From contig JABACO010000024.1 of the NCBI GenBank assembly GCA_013339895.1, positions 248,001 to 312,000 on the forward strand: a DNA stretch of 64,000 bases. Direction: 5' to 3'. A model generated the notes under the pieces. It was not told the DNA's origin. It did not search any database and was given only the letters and a program-made list of their open reading frames with translations. Source of the DNA: Ephydatia muelleri (lineage: Eukaryota > Porifera > Demospongiae > Spongillida > Spongillidae). Shown piece after piece: positions 1-11,216 of the stretch; the stretch's first letter is position 1, and every line of letters begins with the position of its first letter. The position numbers were made by a program, and so were the translations under genes.

Positions 1-60
1 CTTCAATGTATTTGGATGTACCATCATTATTAGAGAGTGTTATCATGTTGTCATTTTTGT

Positions 61-69
61 GTTTGTGTT

Positions 70-107
<38 letters not shown>
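61..107. repeat. (GT)n microsatellite
   Basis: A run of GT dinucleotides preceded by a few GTTT units. No gene is visible in the first 440 bases around it. Confidence 0.95.
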
Positions 108-108
<1 letters not shown>

Positions 109-440
109 AAGTGATGTACTCAAGATTTGTACAGTGCCATTTGCACAACATATACACATAAGGGTGTGTAAACCAGTATGAGGGCATGAACATGCCCTCC
201 ATATGGGCTAAGCATGGTGTGGGCAAAAAGAGACTTGAAGTCAGCATAAGCAGCAATAGTTGAGGCATAAAAAAGTTGAGCAAGTTGAGTTTGCAAGGGT
301 TATGCGAAATGAAACAGCTTTATTACGCACTTCTCTACTTAAGAAAGATTATTTGAGTGCATATGAATATATAGGCATGTTGTGGTAAATATAGTGTTAT
401 TCTTTGCCACATGCACGTATACAGTGGTGAACACGATGTA

Positions 441-690
441 CAGTGTATGCAAGCACAAAGGACCAATCCAATGGGACACAGAGGATCATTATGCAGGGGA
501 AAAATGTACGTACAAAGGACCAATCGTATGGGCCTATGGGGACACAATGCATGTACTAAAGAACAATCCTAGGGACACAAGGTACCTGTGTGTTCAAAGG
601 ATCAACCCTATGGGGATCAGATGCACAAATAGAGGACCAGTCCTATGAGTACACAATGCACGTACAGTCGTCCAATTCTATGGGACACTG
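441..690. repeat. Degenerate tandem repeat, unit about 40-50 bp
   Basis: The core CAAAGGACCAATCCTATGGG, followed by a variable tail containing GACACAATGCACGTA, recurs about five times with substitutions and small indels. Open frames over it result from the repeat and show no family. I see nothing else recognisable between 691 and 1180. Confidence 0.7.
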
Positions 691-1180
691 CATGTAGCTA
701 CACATACTTATGTACATGTGAGAGCTCTGGGGAAAGAACCAATTATATGGGAAACCCAGGCCAGCCTGCACAAAAAGGAGTCGTTATAAGGAATGCTGCG
801 GAAAACATGCAGGGGAAAACAAAGAGAGGGGTACAGAAGCTCAGTACATAAATCCACTCAAAAATGCACACAGTTTAATGGAATAGACCTCGTTCATGTG
901 ACAAAGTGTGCATGGTGTAAGAGTGTGTCATCATCATCAGACTGGTTTATTGCGTTTATATACGCAAAAATTGACGTGTGTGCACAAGTGCATGAGGTTG
1001 TGTGAGCCAGCATGGGTGCATGTTCATGTATTATGCGTGAGCTGAAAATTGTAAATAAAAGACCGATGTCATTGCAAGCTAGCGTAGCTGAGTGGGCGTG
1101 ACAATAATTTTAGCAAGGGATATTACTAATAGCAAATTGGAAGCTTTATTACATGACTAGAAGATTATGTTCTTCTTTTA

Positions 1181-2485
1181 GGATCATACCCTACAGACGG
1201 CCCCTATGAATATTAATGAGCGCTATATCATAGATGTAATTAGCAACCAGTTAACAACCAATTAACAGGGTCACATTTGAAATGCCGCGCTCTCAAATCT
1301 GGTCATGCAAGAGTATATAATGCCTCGTTTTTGACACGATAATAAACACAACGAACGAACGTCACACTCTATACTGGAGACTTATATCTAAGAGTATACT
1401 ATCAAAAGCTTGTTGGCTGGATGTCCCATATCGTTCTCTCCACATGAACTCATCTAGACAGCTAGCCAGCTGATGGCTGTGTACTCCTTTCATCGACTTG
1501 AACCTCTTCTTTACTCTATTCCAATAGCTCTCTATGTTTTGTGTGTGTACACCGGTTGTTCTACTGACAAACTCCACAGAATGGTTGACGGTGTGATGCT
1601 GGAGATGTGGGATGTCTCTGGAAATCCTGCTGTATGCTGCCCATTCATCTGAGTGTATAATTGTACCCGGAGCAGTGTGAGCTTGGATGATGGGCAGTAA
1701 TGTTGCAGCATCCCGACTATCTACCATCTGCATGTACCCCAGTGAAGGGGTACGAGAGGTATCAACCATGCCAAAAATCCACTGCTCGTAATCTGCCCGT
1801 CTTCCTCGGTGATACTGTAGAAATGAAATTACAAAACAGTACACGCATAAACACATATAGTCTCTTCACAGATTGTACCTTAGACTTATGCTTGAAGAGT
1901 GACTCATCAATTTGGACAACCACCCCCACACCTCCAGCACAACGGGGCCTTGGAAAAAAAACTTCCCTCCCGAATAGATGATCTTGTTTTACAAGAAGAA
2001 CACTTCCAACCACATCCATCTGCAACATCAGAGCGAGTGCACTCCACCATCGGTATCTGACACCTGAAGCAGAGATTATAAAAAAGTAAGCACATCCACT
2101 CCACATGTTCGCATAAGGATCGAACCCTTTACGTACTTTGCACACTGGACAGATCTTGCTAAAACATTCTCGTTCTGAAAAACCGCACGACGTCTTCCGT
2201 AGGCCCAAACATCAGAGGTCCGACATCTTGAAAAGCCATTTTGCTCGCGAAATGAGATATCGTGTCAAAAACGAGGCATTATATACTCTTGCATGACCAG
2301 ATTTGAGAGCGCGGCATTTCAAATGTGACCCTGTTAATTGGTTGTTAATTGGTTGCTAATTATATCAATGATATAGCGCGGCATTTCAAATGTGACCCTG
2401 TTAATTGGTTGTTAATTGGTTGCTAATTATATCAATGATATAGCGCTCATTAATATTCATAGGGGCCGTCTGTAGGGTATGATCC
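1181..2485 (-). mobile_element. Merlin (IS1595/ISXO2-like) DNA transposon, decayed
   Basis: Long inverted ends enclose a transposase on the minus strand. The left arm is 1181-1340 and the right arm 2259-2485; both start GGATCATACCCTACAGACGG when read inward. The right arm is longer because a 67-bp segment (about 2313-2379 and 2380-2446) is tandemly duplicated. The enclosed transposase carries an ISXO2-like DDE domain, which defines the Merlin superfamily. No clear 8-9 bp target duplication is seen next to the ends (flanks TCTTCTTTTA and AGGTATAAAC), so the insertion is old or the ends are imprecise. Confidence 0.87.
1362..2232 (-). pseudogene. Merlin transposase, broken
   Basis: Transposase of the element above, which would cut and paste it. 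The parts, 5' to 3' on the minus strand, are as follows. A short N-terminal exon reaches CPVCK near 2137, with a one-base shift in a T run near its ATG. An 80-bp intron spans about 2136-2057, with donor GTACGT. A zinc-ribbon exon has Cys pairs and the motif SIREGSFF. A 64-bp phase-0 intron spans 1878-1815, with donor GTACAA and acceptor CTACAG. The final exon runs to a stop at 1362. The catalytic triad is visible as VQIDES, IHSDEW and NIESYW. Between SFFSK and VQIDES the frame changes and the usual stretch of roughly 80 residues seen in this family is missing, so the copy is internally deleted. Intron borders are by inspection. Confidence 0.8.
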
Positions 2486-2640
2486 AGGTATAAACTCACT
2501 GCCTGGGTGAGGCAAAATCGTTGCGAACAGCTACAGCTTAGTTTTAGGCGGAGAATGGGCGGAACAAAGAAGTTATCGAAATTTATTGTGGATTGGGAGA
2601 ATGAAACGCGGGTTGCAGACAATAATGGCACTCATCGAGC

Positions 2641-3130
2641 AGGAAATGTGCATTAACTTTGCACAGCTGTATCTCCGTAACGGATAACATAAAAATTAGC
2701 GAACCATAAAAATCAATAGCGACAGGACCCCCTTACGTACACACTGAATTTGAAACGAATTGGAAGCTCCTACCTGAAGATGTGGCAGTTTCGAACCCCA
2801 TGGGTAATCAGGTCTCATAACGTCGGCACGGAGCTTGTGTAAGACACGAAATATAGGTATACTGCCGTATACATACAGAAATGGTGTACTTTGAAGTGAT
2901 GAATATGAAAGTCGACAGTTCGGAAGTTCTAGCGATTTAAATGTAAGGCAAATTTTATAATATGCACTAGGTCACTTTTCGCGGAAACGATCCCGTATGG
3001 AACAGTGTCCAGCAAAATCAGCCTTCTGGTTAGTTTTTCAAGTTTTCAAATATTTTGATTTTCCGTTAACATTGCCAGAAATTTCGGACGCTCATTAAGT
3101 ATTCCTGACGCGTCATTGCAAACGTCCGTT
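2641..3130. repeat. Dispersed repeat, copy 1 (inverted relative to 8905-9415)
   Basis: Several blocks match the reverse complement of 8905-9415: the block around CTGTATCTCC, CTCCTACCTGAAGATGTGG, the block ending CCAGCAAAATCA, and GCCAGAAATTTCGGAC. Gaps between matched blocks are diverged. No coding potential was found, so this is probably an old non-autonomous element. The stretch 3131-3640 shows nothing recognisable. Confidence 0.6.
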
Positions 3131-3639
3131 AATTTTCCGCGTACGCGTCCATTGAAATGTATGGAACAAACTGCTTTTCTGTTCAACCTAAATCAGGAAA
3201 GGACAGAAATGAAAAATTCGTTCAAGATTACAGTGAAGCACATCATAAGCTATGCTTTATTTATGAAATAAAAAATTTCACGGTCTATCTGTGACTTCCA
3301 TGGCCCTAAAGCAACACGTCCATAGACACCTGTAGAAATTTGATAAAAATTAGGGTTCTTTCAAGACGTTTGTACATTTTTCTCAGGATCTGTGATAGTT
3401 GTGGTAAAATTCGTTTCGGATTATGTTAACCAGATCATCGAGGCAGGTGTGTGTTACCATACAACACTCTTTTGCCTACTTCTGTGACTTCCTGAGTCAC
3501 TTTTAGTGGTTGAGGTACTCAATGTCTCCATTTTTAATTCTTCACAATGATTTACGTAAGAATAATGGACGTTCGAACATGACCTACGGGCGATGGCACT
3601 GCGGGAAAACGCTTGCCCTGAACCAGACTCACTCAGGTA

Positions 3640-3800
3640 TGTTGCAGCTGAAGTGTTTAGGTGTTCTACATGTGCGTAGCAACCATAGCTAACTGTTTTG
3701 CACCGCATACGTCATGTTCGCTCCGCAAAATAACACGTTTATGCGATGCCCAACAGTGTGCCAGTAGTCACGTTACATTTGGCATCCTAAACATGCTAGT
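3640..3800. repeat. Dispersed repeat, copy 1 (direct relative to 4900-5060)
   Basis: It shares CATGTGCGTAGCAACCATAGC-like and CCAGTAGTCACGTTA-like blocks with 4900-5060 in the same order and orientation. The 133-codon open frame that follows at 3855-4256 has no recognisable motif and I do not call it a gene. Confidence 0.5.
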
Positions 3801-4310
3801 CGTTGTTCGTAGCGCTCCGTATCTGTATTTGAGAATCGACGCAAGGAATTGTAGTTGGTTATGTACTTCGTACCTGGCGATGATCTGGCAAATATATATA
3901 TGATATCGCAAGCGATACAGCTCTATCCCCCTACGTATCTACATTTCCGTTGTTCTATACAAAATATCATTTTGAAGCTGACAGACACAGCGACAGGGAC
4001 AAGCCATATAAGGACAATATTGGCCAGCATCAATCACATGATAAGCGGCACAATAGTTTTATGTACAGTAGGAGCTGACAGCGACCTCCCAGACACCATA
4101 GCTATTGGAAATCATCACGTTCCCAAATTGTATGGTCTCCCACTGCTGATGCCTCTGTGGAATAAGGACTATGTAGTATTAGAATGTGGTGTAATCGCTG
4201 GGTGTAGTGGTGTGCATTATTTGCCAACCTCATTATATAACTGTCAGTCTATCTAGCGTTCGGGGCTATTTCCCTACAGCCTCTCTTTAGAATAGTACCT
4301 ATATTAATCC

Positions 4311-4442
4311 CAGTGTGTGTGTGTGTGTGTGCGTGTGCGTTCGTGTGTGCATGCACGCATGTGTGTTGTATGTGCATGTGTGTCGTATGTGCGTGTATCG
4401 ATGTGTGTGTATGTGTATGTGTGTGTGTGGGTGTATGTGGGT
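4311..4442. repeat. TG-rich simple repeat
   Basis: Interrupted TG/CG/CATG alternation. Long frames of Cys-Val codons across it come from the repeat. Confidence 0.9.
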
Positions 4443-4899
4443 GTGGAACCTTATGATTCCTGATCCGAAGGGAGTTTTAAGGGTGATGGCAGGGTAGGAG
4501 TGATGTCATGTACTTGCTTATCTATTGGTGTGGGACTGGTATCCTTCTAAAGGTTTGGTTGTGTTGGGGAGCAACAAAACACTGGGACCTCAGTGCTGGA
4601 CTGAGTGTCTGCACACTGTACATGGGACCCTTGGGTGAGACCATGCGAAGCATTATGCACTTGAATTTTGCATTTAGTCATGCATGTCAGCAAAGAGCTG
4701 TGCAATGATAATCTTGCTGGATATCTTTTCTACATTTAACCATACCCACAAGGTGACAGTGATGTAATGTATGTTTATCAACTGGCTGGCAACTGCTGCA
4801 GCAGGATTAATCTCATCACAATTTTCCACATCAGGAAGAGATGTCAACAGTAAGTGGTTTGCCCACTATCCAGTAACCCTATATTGATGTGTCCACAGG

Positions 4900-5060
4900 T
4901 GCATAGGTGCTGCACATGTGCATAACAACCATAGCTTGACCTGCATACCTAGTATTTATGGCCTACGTATACCGTAGAGTACTCTCTGATCGACGTTTGT
5001 GGTGCGCTACAGTATGCCGGTAGTCAAGTTAGGTTTGACATCCTATAAATGGCAGTCACT
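4900..5060. repeat. Dispersed repeat, copy 2
   Basis: Direct, diverged copy of 3640-3800: a CATAACAACCATAGC block followed by CCGGTAGTCAAGTTAG and GACATCCTA. The following 5061-5390 holds a short G run and no recognisable gene. Confidence 0.5.
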
Positions 5061-5397
5061 GTTTGCATAGTGGCCGATCGAGGGAGAAAGAAAACAAAAA
5101 AGGGGGGGGGCACATACCCATGCCAGTGGGGGATCATATGCAGGCCCGGAAGTTGACTCCCCGGGTCCAGGCCTGCATTTCGATATCAGAAGAGTAAGTG
5201 GTTTGCCCACTACGAAGTAAGACCCTATTTGCATGTGTCTACCTGAGTGAGGGAGGGAGAGAGGTGTGTAATTGCCTGGTGGGGGTGTGTTGGAGAGTGG
5301 AAGACCTGTAGCCGCTGATGGAGCTTCTATTAATGAAGCAGCTACATGTATTACTTGTGCCATTGGTATTGATTACCTCCTCGTATGCATTCTCTGT

Positions 5398-5431
5398 GTT
5401 TGTGTGTGTGTGTGGTGTGTGTGTGTGGTGT

Positions 5432-5478
<47 letters not shown>

Positions 5479-5488
5479 TGTGTGGTGT

Positions 5489-5546
<58 letters not shown>
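5398..5546. repeat. (TG)n tract with GGTGTGG interruptions
   Basis: About 150 bases of TG repeat containing two similar halves. All overlapping open frames are Cys-Val dipeptide artefacts. Confidence 0.97.
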
Positions 5547-5547
<1 letters not shown>

Positions 5548-5735
5548 TATGTTTAGAGGGGGAGTTGCAGACGGGTAGGCAGGCTAGACCTACTTAAACC
5601 TTAGATAAAGTCCCCATTCAATGCTCTAAATGCTTTCCCATGCCACATCTAATTATAAGCAGGGGGTAGGTGCACAACCATTCGCCCTTCATCAAAACAT
5701 TAAACATTGTTTACTCCCTAAACAAAAACACTTAC

Positions 5736-6275
5736 ATGCATACACACACAAACACACAACATACATACACACAAATACACACACACACAAATACACACAC
5801 ACAAATACACACACAAATACACACATACATGTACATGTACATACACAAACAAACACACACAAACGCGCGCACACATATGCACACACACACATACACATAT
5901 GCATACACAAATGCACACACAAATGCACATACACATGCACACACACATACACAAGCACATACACATATAAACACACACAAATGCACACACATAGACACAT
6001 ACATATACATACACACATACATACACGGACAAACACACAAATGCAAACACACACGCACACACACATGCACACACACATACACATTCATATACAGACAAAT
6101 GCACACACAAACGCACACACATGCACACACACATGCACACACATACACACACATACATACACTGTACACACATATACACACACATACATACACTGTACAC
6201 ACATATACACACACACACATACACAAACAAACGTACATGTACACATACAAACATACGTACATATATACACGGTGA
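5736..6275. repeat. (CA)n-rich tract, about 540 bp
   Basis: Very long interrupted CA repeat with frequent ATAC, AAAT and GTAC insertions, including a duplicated segment of the form CACATACATACACTGTACA near 6145-6215. It is the complement of the TG tract 190 bases upstream. Frames of His-Thr or Cys-Val codons are not genes. The stretch 6276-6685 shows nothing convincing. Confidence 0.97.
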
Positions 6276-6687
6276 ACCTATACTAAGTTGTGATTTTCAA
6301 TTCAGTTCCATGCAAGGTCTCGGAGTGTAATCACAGTATTTATATTGATCAAGAGGCATCTGTACACAAGAGTCCACAACGAAATAATCATGCTTTTTAG
6401 ATTGATTGGATTAATTCCAAAATCCACAACCAAGGCATCCCTCTATGGACGTTTGAGTATGACCCTTGTCCAGGTCAATGTGAAGGCACTGCTGTCAAGA
6501 GCCAACACTTTGGATGGTAATTGAAACTGAACAGTACATGTAGACTTAGTTCAGTAGTGTTTTAATGCGTATTAGGTTATTACGAATATTATCATGTCTT
6601 GAGTATTTCATTGTCTTGTGTATGTTTAAGTCTTGTGTATGTCTTGTGACAGTTTTGCCTCATTATTTTAACATCATTCCTGTTTTA

Positions 6688-6930
6688 AGATCATTCTCCA
6701 AACTAACTGGGGCTGGCCCCACAGGTTTGCGTATTCAGCACTTCATCGACGCAGCTGATGTTCCTTTATCATGCTCGATTCTCCAATCTTTAAAGGGTGT
6801 AGTCAACATCCTTGTGGCTGGTAGAGCTCCACCCATGATAGCATCCTTTCTTGCTGGAGGTAATCTCACTGCTTTGGTTAAGTCTATGCAAGATTCTTCG
6901 CTTGATATTCGTCCCATTGCATGGGATTAG
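6688..6930 (+). mobile_element. LINE reverse transcriptase, N-terminal fragment
   Basis: The frame reads GPTGLRIQHF, then AGGNLTALVK and DIRPIAWD. This matches the start of a non-LTR reverse transcriptase (fingers region ending in RPIA). The fragment stops where the minisatellite begins at about 6926. It plausibly belongs to the same family as the RT-nuclease remnants at 46342-47434, since that type of element carries this N-terminal sequence. It is too short to encode a working enzyme. Confidence 0.65.
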
Positions 6931-7340
6931 AAGCATGTGGAGGGGGATTAGAAGCATGTGGAGGGACAGAGGAGAGATGGGGACTAGAAGCATGTGGAGG
7001 GGGATTAGAAGCATGTGGAGGGACAGAGGAGAGATGGGGACTAGAAGCATGTGGAGGGGGATTAGAAGCATGTGGAGGGACAGAGGAGAGATGGGACTAG
7101 AAGCATGTGGAGGGGGATTAGAAGCATGTGGAGGGACAGAGGAGAGATGGGACTAGAAGCATGTGGAGGGGGATTAGAAGCATGTGGAGGGACAGAGGAG
7201 AGATGAGGACTAGAAGCATGTGGAAGAGATGGGGACTAGGGGGCACAGAGGAGAGATGGGGACTAGAAGCATGTGGAGGAACGGAGGAGAGATGGGACTA
7301 GAAGCATGTGGAGGGACAGAGGAGAGATGGAGACTAGATA
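6926..7340. repeat. Minisatellite, GGATTAGAAGCATGTGGAGG units
   Basis: Alternation of a short unit (GATTAGAAGCATGTGGAGG) and a longer unit that adds GACAGAGGAGAGATGGGGACT, giving a higher-order period of about 60 bp repeated six or more times. It is purine rich on the plus strand. The 3' copies are degenerate, and 7341-7486 has no gene. Confidence 0.93.
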
Positions 7341-7486
7341 TTTCTCTTTGAACCCTGTCGATTCTTTCTTGGACACCCTGAATGCATAGATAAATAGACA
7401 ACAGTACAACGTAGTATTAATTTTGACAGCGCATGAAGAAAGAACCCGGCATAAACATGCTGTTCAACAACGCTTCTTCACTACAT

Positions 7487-8157
7487 TTAATTAACTACAA
7501 GCACTTCAGTAAATGACTGCAATTTTCTAGTTAGTGTTCCATCTTCACTTTTGTGATAAAAACTGATGACCATCTCATGGAGTCTAATTGGAAAATCCAC
7601 CTCGCATCCATCTCCCAAATGGTCATGGACTATATGCCAGCCGGATGGAAAGTATCTTTCAGCGAAGTCATCCTTGTAATAGTTCTTCCCATGTCCACGA
7701 ATAGGCTTCACGCCGCTATCGTTAAATAAATGCCTAAATACATCCATTCTAAATGGTACACTGAAACTGCATTTACGAATAGCACCTAGCCGTAAACTAG
7801 CTGCCAAACTGATTATAAAGTTCGAAACACTATCGTTAATGATCCTCAAAGGCGGTTGTGGGTTCAAAAAGGTCCTAAGAACCCAAGAGTCGATGGAAAA
7901 CTTATAGACATGGTACGTAACATACTTACCGCTTAGCAGTAACTGTAACATCAGCTTCAGGGACCCAGGAGGACTCTTCCCTTCGGTATCCCTCCCAAAG
8001 GACTAGATATTCAGTATGCCTCTATTGTGAAGAATGATACTTTTTACAATGACATCAACGGAAACAAGCCATACATGCAAACGCGCACCTTCCGTTTCCT
8101 ACTGGCTACAACACGTTCAACTGGATAGAATGCGCCACTTGCACTGCCGCCATTCAT
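7487..8157 (-). CDS. Chromodomain protein, three exons, 182 aa
   Basis: I assembled this by splicing. Exon 1 is 8157-8089, from the ATG. Intron 1 (8088-8022) ends in CACAATAG. Exon 2 is 8021-7930. Intron 2 (7929-7875) has donor GTAAGTATG and acceptor GGTTCTTAG. Exon 3 is 7874-7487, ending in a stop. Total 549 bases, in frame throughout. Residues about 11-50 form a chromodomain, beginning YPVERVVASRKRK and continuing EYLVLWEGY and SSWVPEADV; the aromatic cage positions Y, W and W are present. Chromodomains normally bind methylated histone tails. Residues about 55-182 start FLNPQPPLRIIND and contain MDVFRHLFND and YFPSGWHIVHDHLGDG; I do not recognise this domain. No integrase or transposase is adjacent, so it is either a host gene or the tail of a mobile-element protein. 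Confidence 0.75.
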
Positions 8158-8237
8158 TTCACCACAAAACAAATATTAATGTTACAAAATTAATAATTAT
8201 TAGTGGTTGGGTATGAGAAAGAACTAGAAGAGAACAC

Positions 8238-8275
8238 TATGGGAATTGAGGAGGTAGTCTGGGCCCTCAATTCCC
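8238..8275. repeat. Short hairpin
   Basis: GGGAATTGAGG and CCTCAATTCCC form an 11-bp stem just upstream of the chromodomain gene's start. Confidence 0.7.
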
Positions 8276-8502
8276 ATGACCGCCTTCAATGCACTCTAAT
8301 TGGGGCGATTCTGCCAGGTCAGGGAGTGTTTGATTTTGAACGGTGTGTTTTGGAAGCTATGGCAAGGAGCTGACCTGTTAATGGAAGAGAGCATATAGTG
8401 ATTACAAGCTGGTGACGAAGCTGATTCAATACATACACATGCCTCTCTTGTTAAGTAAGGGTGCTTATACACACATTGACAAATGCACGAACAGAGTGTT
8501 AA

Positions 8503-8569
8503 GAACTTAGTCTCGTACCCAGACATATAAATGGTATGAACCATTTGTACGTCTGGGTACGAGACTAGT
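8503..8569. repeat. Hairpin with TAGTCTCGTACCCAGAC ends
   Basis: AGTCTCGTACCCAGAC is followed about 35 bases later by its complement GTCTGGGTACGAGACT, with ATGG/CCAT pairing inside. A related TAGTCTCGTATCCAGA occurs at 12499, suggesting terminal sequences of a MITE family. Nothing else is recognised between 8570 and 8900. Confidence 0.7.
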
Positions 8570-8904
8570 AAGTACTACAGAAGGAGGGGCTACACGAGTC
8601 TGGGGACTAGACATTGGAGTGATGTAAGAGCCATTTTTAGTAACGCGATGACGCTGCCGCAAGCGCATGCGCAAAAAGTCAATACACGAAATCGAATGTA
8701 AAAGTTATACTAAAAGAGATATATTTGTATATTATATCACAATGAACTCTTTACTCATACAGGTACTTAAAAATAATTTGTTGTCGTGATTAAAGTTAAT
8801 TGATTGATTTAATAATTAGCGGTTTTTATGTTTTGATAAATCTTAGCTTTCAATATAAAATTTAACGTGTAAGCAGAATTTGGTAAATCAATTCCTAGCA
8901 AGAG

Positions 8905-9415
8905 TTATGGGTCGATGTCCGAAATTTCTGGCAATGACTCCAAAGAGATTCTATAATGGTCGTTTGGACTATCCGTAATAAGGTTATTAGGCACTGAGTT
9001 TATAATTAGTCATACATTTCAATATGAGCGTTACTTTTCTTTTGCTAGTCCTAGAAAATTTGAATAAGTATCACAAGGGTGATTTTGCTGGAGACTGTTC
9101 CATATCTATTTATATAATTGGAACGTTCTATACGAAAATGGGTCTTGTGGATTTTATTTTATAACATAAAATTTAAATAGATATAACACACACCATTAGT
9201 ATATGTGAAAATCCATTTTGGTGTCCTGCACATGCGGGGTACCGACGTTTCAAGGTCCGATACCCCGTAGAGTTCTAAAAGGCCACATCTTCAGGTAGGA
9301 GTGTCCAAATAGGTTCTAAATAGGTATCTATGTAGAAGGGTCACCGCTATTAATTTGTTCTGTTCCTTAATTCTTGCTTTATCCGTTATGGAGATACAAG
9401 TGTGCAAAGAAATTG
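8905..9415. repeat. Dispersed repeat, copy 2 (inverted relative to 2641-3130)
   Basis: Reverse-complement match, in blocks, to 2641-3130 (see that entry). It contains CCACATCTTCAGGTAGGAG and GTCCGAAATTTCTGGC. Confidence 0.6.
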
Positions 9416-9429
9416 CATATTTCCCGGGC

Positions 9430-9506
9430 GTTACGTGCCTTTAACGTATTACGACTGGCTTCGAGGACGTCCTAGTAATACGTTAATGGCGCGTAACAAA
9501 CGTTCG
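9430..9506. repeat. Imperfect hairpin, CGTTACGTGCC arms
   Basis: GCGTTACGTGCCTTTAACGTATTAC pairs with GTAATACGTTAATGGCGCGTAAC around a 23-base loop, with arms of about 25 bases and few mismatches. This is foldback-like. From 9507 to 11100 I see no gene. Confidence 0.65.
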
Positions 9507-11103
9507 AAATATTTATATAATTATTATATATGATATCTCGCATCTCTTTACACTATTTGACCGGCCCACTTGGCGTGGACGTTGTACTGTTTGGGCACGA
9601 TTAGCAAAAGATCGAACAAAAGGTGCGTCCTGGTCTGTTTTAGTGGACACTATTACTTAATGTAAGGCCTTCGTGTGAATGCTCTCTGGGTTTTCACTTC
9701 ATCAGAAAAGTACAGTACGCTACACAGCGTGCTATATCTGCCAGAAGTTACCTCCAAGTAAAGTTTATTGCCTCAGTAGTCCTAAAGTCTAGACTTTAGT
9801 GCGCCATTTTGTTAAAGTGGAAATCGGATGTTCTGTTCACCCACTTCTGAAAGGTGAGGCCATGTTTAGTGGTGCATCAGACATGCCTTCTTTTAGTTTA
9901 CACAGGCTCTGTTCCAGTTCAGAATATACAGTTACACTATATTCTTTAATTAGTTTTTATTTTGTAAAATGCGAATTATAATTGTTGAAGAACCTGAGCC
10001 ATTCAATCATACGATAATCAATGCAGCGTGTACACAGTATGTGGCTCGATCTCATACAAAATTTGTACGTGTGTGTGCGATATTGATCGCAGATTATTCC
10101 GTGTGCATCCCAATTATCACACGTGGATCGTGAAATCATTCGTATGAAATCACGATTTCGTGAGCAAAAGACGCACAAAATTCGGAAGCGCGCTCATCCG
10201 GTTGAAATCGCGAGCTCGCAATCAAAGCCCTGAATTGCTGCGTGAGTTGACATGGAGTGTAATTAATGCGTCATTCGGTTTTTGCTGTGCACATCTTCAA
10301 TGTGTTTGTTTACAAATTCTTTGCCATTGTTTCTGAGGATGCAAATTTATAATGGGGCCAATGATCCACAATTGGTGACATCCGTTATGTGGCATATTGC
10401 CTCATATCAATCAGTTCGATTTACAGGCATGTATAAACATTTCTTATATCAAGTAACCATGCATAGGGATTGAATCTACCTGCATACGGGAAAAAATAGC
10501 CCGTCAGCTATAATCAATCTTAGGAGATTTTGTGTGTTGTGATTTCCTTAAGTTACACGTTGAACACAAGCTTACATATTTTCCCACCACAACGTTTCTT
10601 GGTATGCAGGAGTACAACGACTGGACCTACAGTGTAAAAGGCGTGACACACAAATGACTCAATTTAGCTTTGTACTTTGTTATGTTTAGTAGTACAGATA
10701 TGGTACTACAATTGCATGGAAATTACTACTTACCATGCATGGCATATAGGTTTTCTTGAACCAGCATGCATGCAGACAATCTTGTCATGGATCTGTTTCA
10801 AAATGGTACAATTCCTCCACTATAGCGACCCTTCTATACCCTTTCATGATTGTGCGCTCAACAACAAACAGCAATGAAATACTAAAGAATACTAACTTAC
10901 ACAAAACCAATAACCTAGCTCCTTTTTCCATTTGACTTGGACGACCAATGCCTCAAGCAAGGCTAGCAGCTTAAATCCACTTATTTATTAAGATTCTGTC
11001 CTCAATACGCCGATCGATCATATATTCTTTAAAAGGCTGATGATCCATTCTCCAAACTCTTGGTGAATTACGGCACTTCTTGTTCTCTTAGCATCATTAG
11101 GAA

Positions 11104-11216
11104 ATGTAGCAGGGCGGATCCAGGCCAGGATATCAGTAAAGGGGGTTCTGGGGGGAGCGCAGTAAGCTCCCCCAGTGAGGTATGGGGCCGAGCCCCATCA
11201 TGTTGACACCATAAAG
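11104..11216. repeat. Probable MITE end or repeat, GGCGGATCCAGG type
   Basis: GC-rich island starting GGGCGGATCCAGG, with the internal inverted pair GGGGGGAGC/GCTCCCCC and GGGGCCGAGCCCC. A similar GGCGGATCCGG starts the G-rich block at 13546. The remaining 11217-11880 shows no gene. Confidence 0.4.

Noticed and set aside
3855..4256. 133-codon plus-strand frame
   Set aside because: No motif, no convincing splice or start context, and partly next to a dispersed repeat.
5272..6330. Long overlapping open frames on both strands, up to 218 codons
   Set aside because: Pure TG/CA dinucleotide repeats give Cys-Val or His-Thr frames in every register; no real protein.
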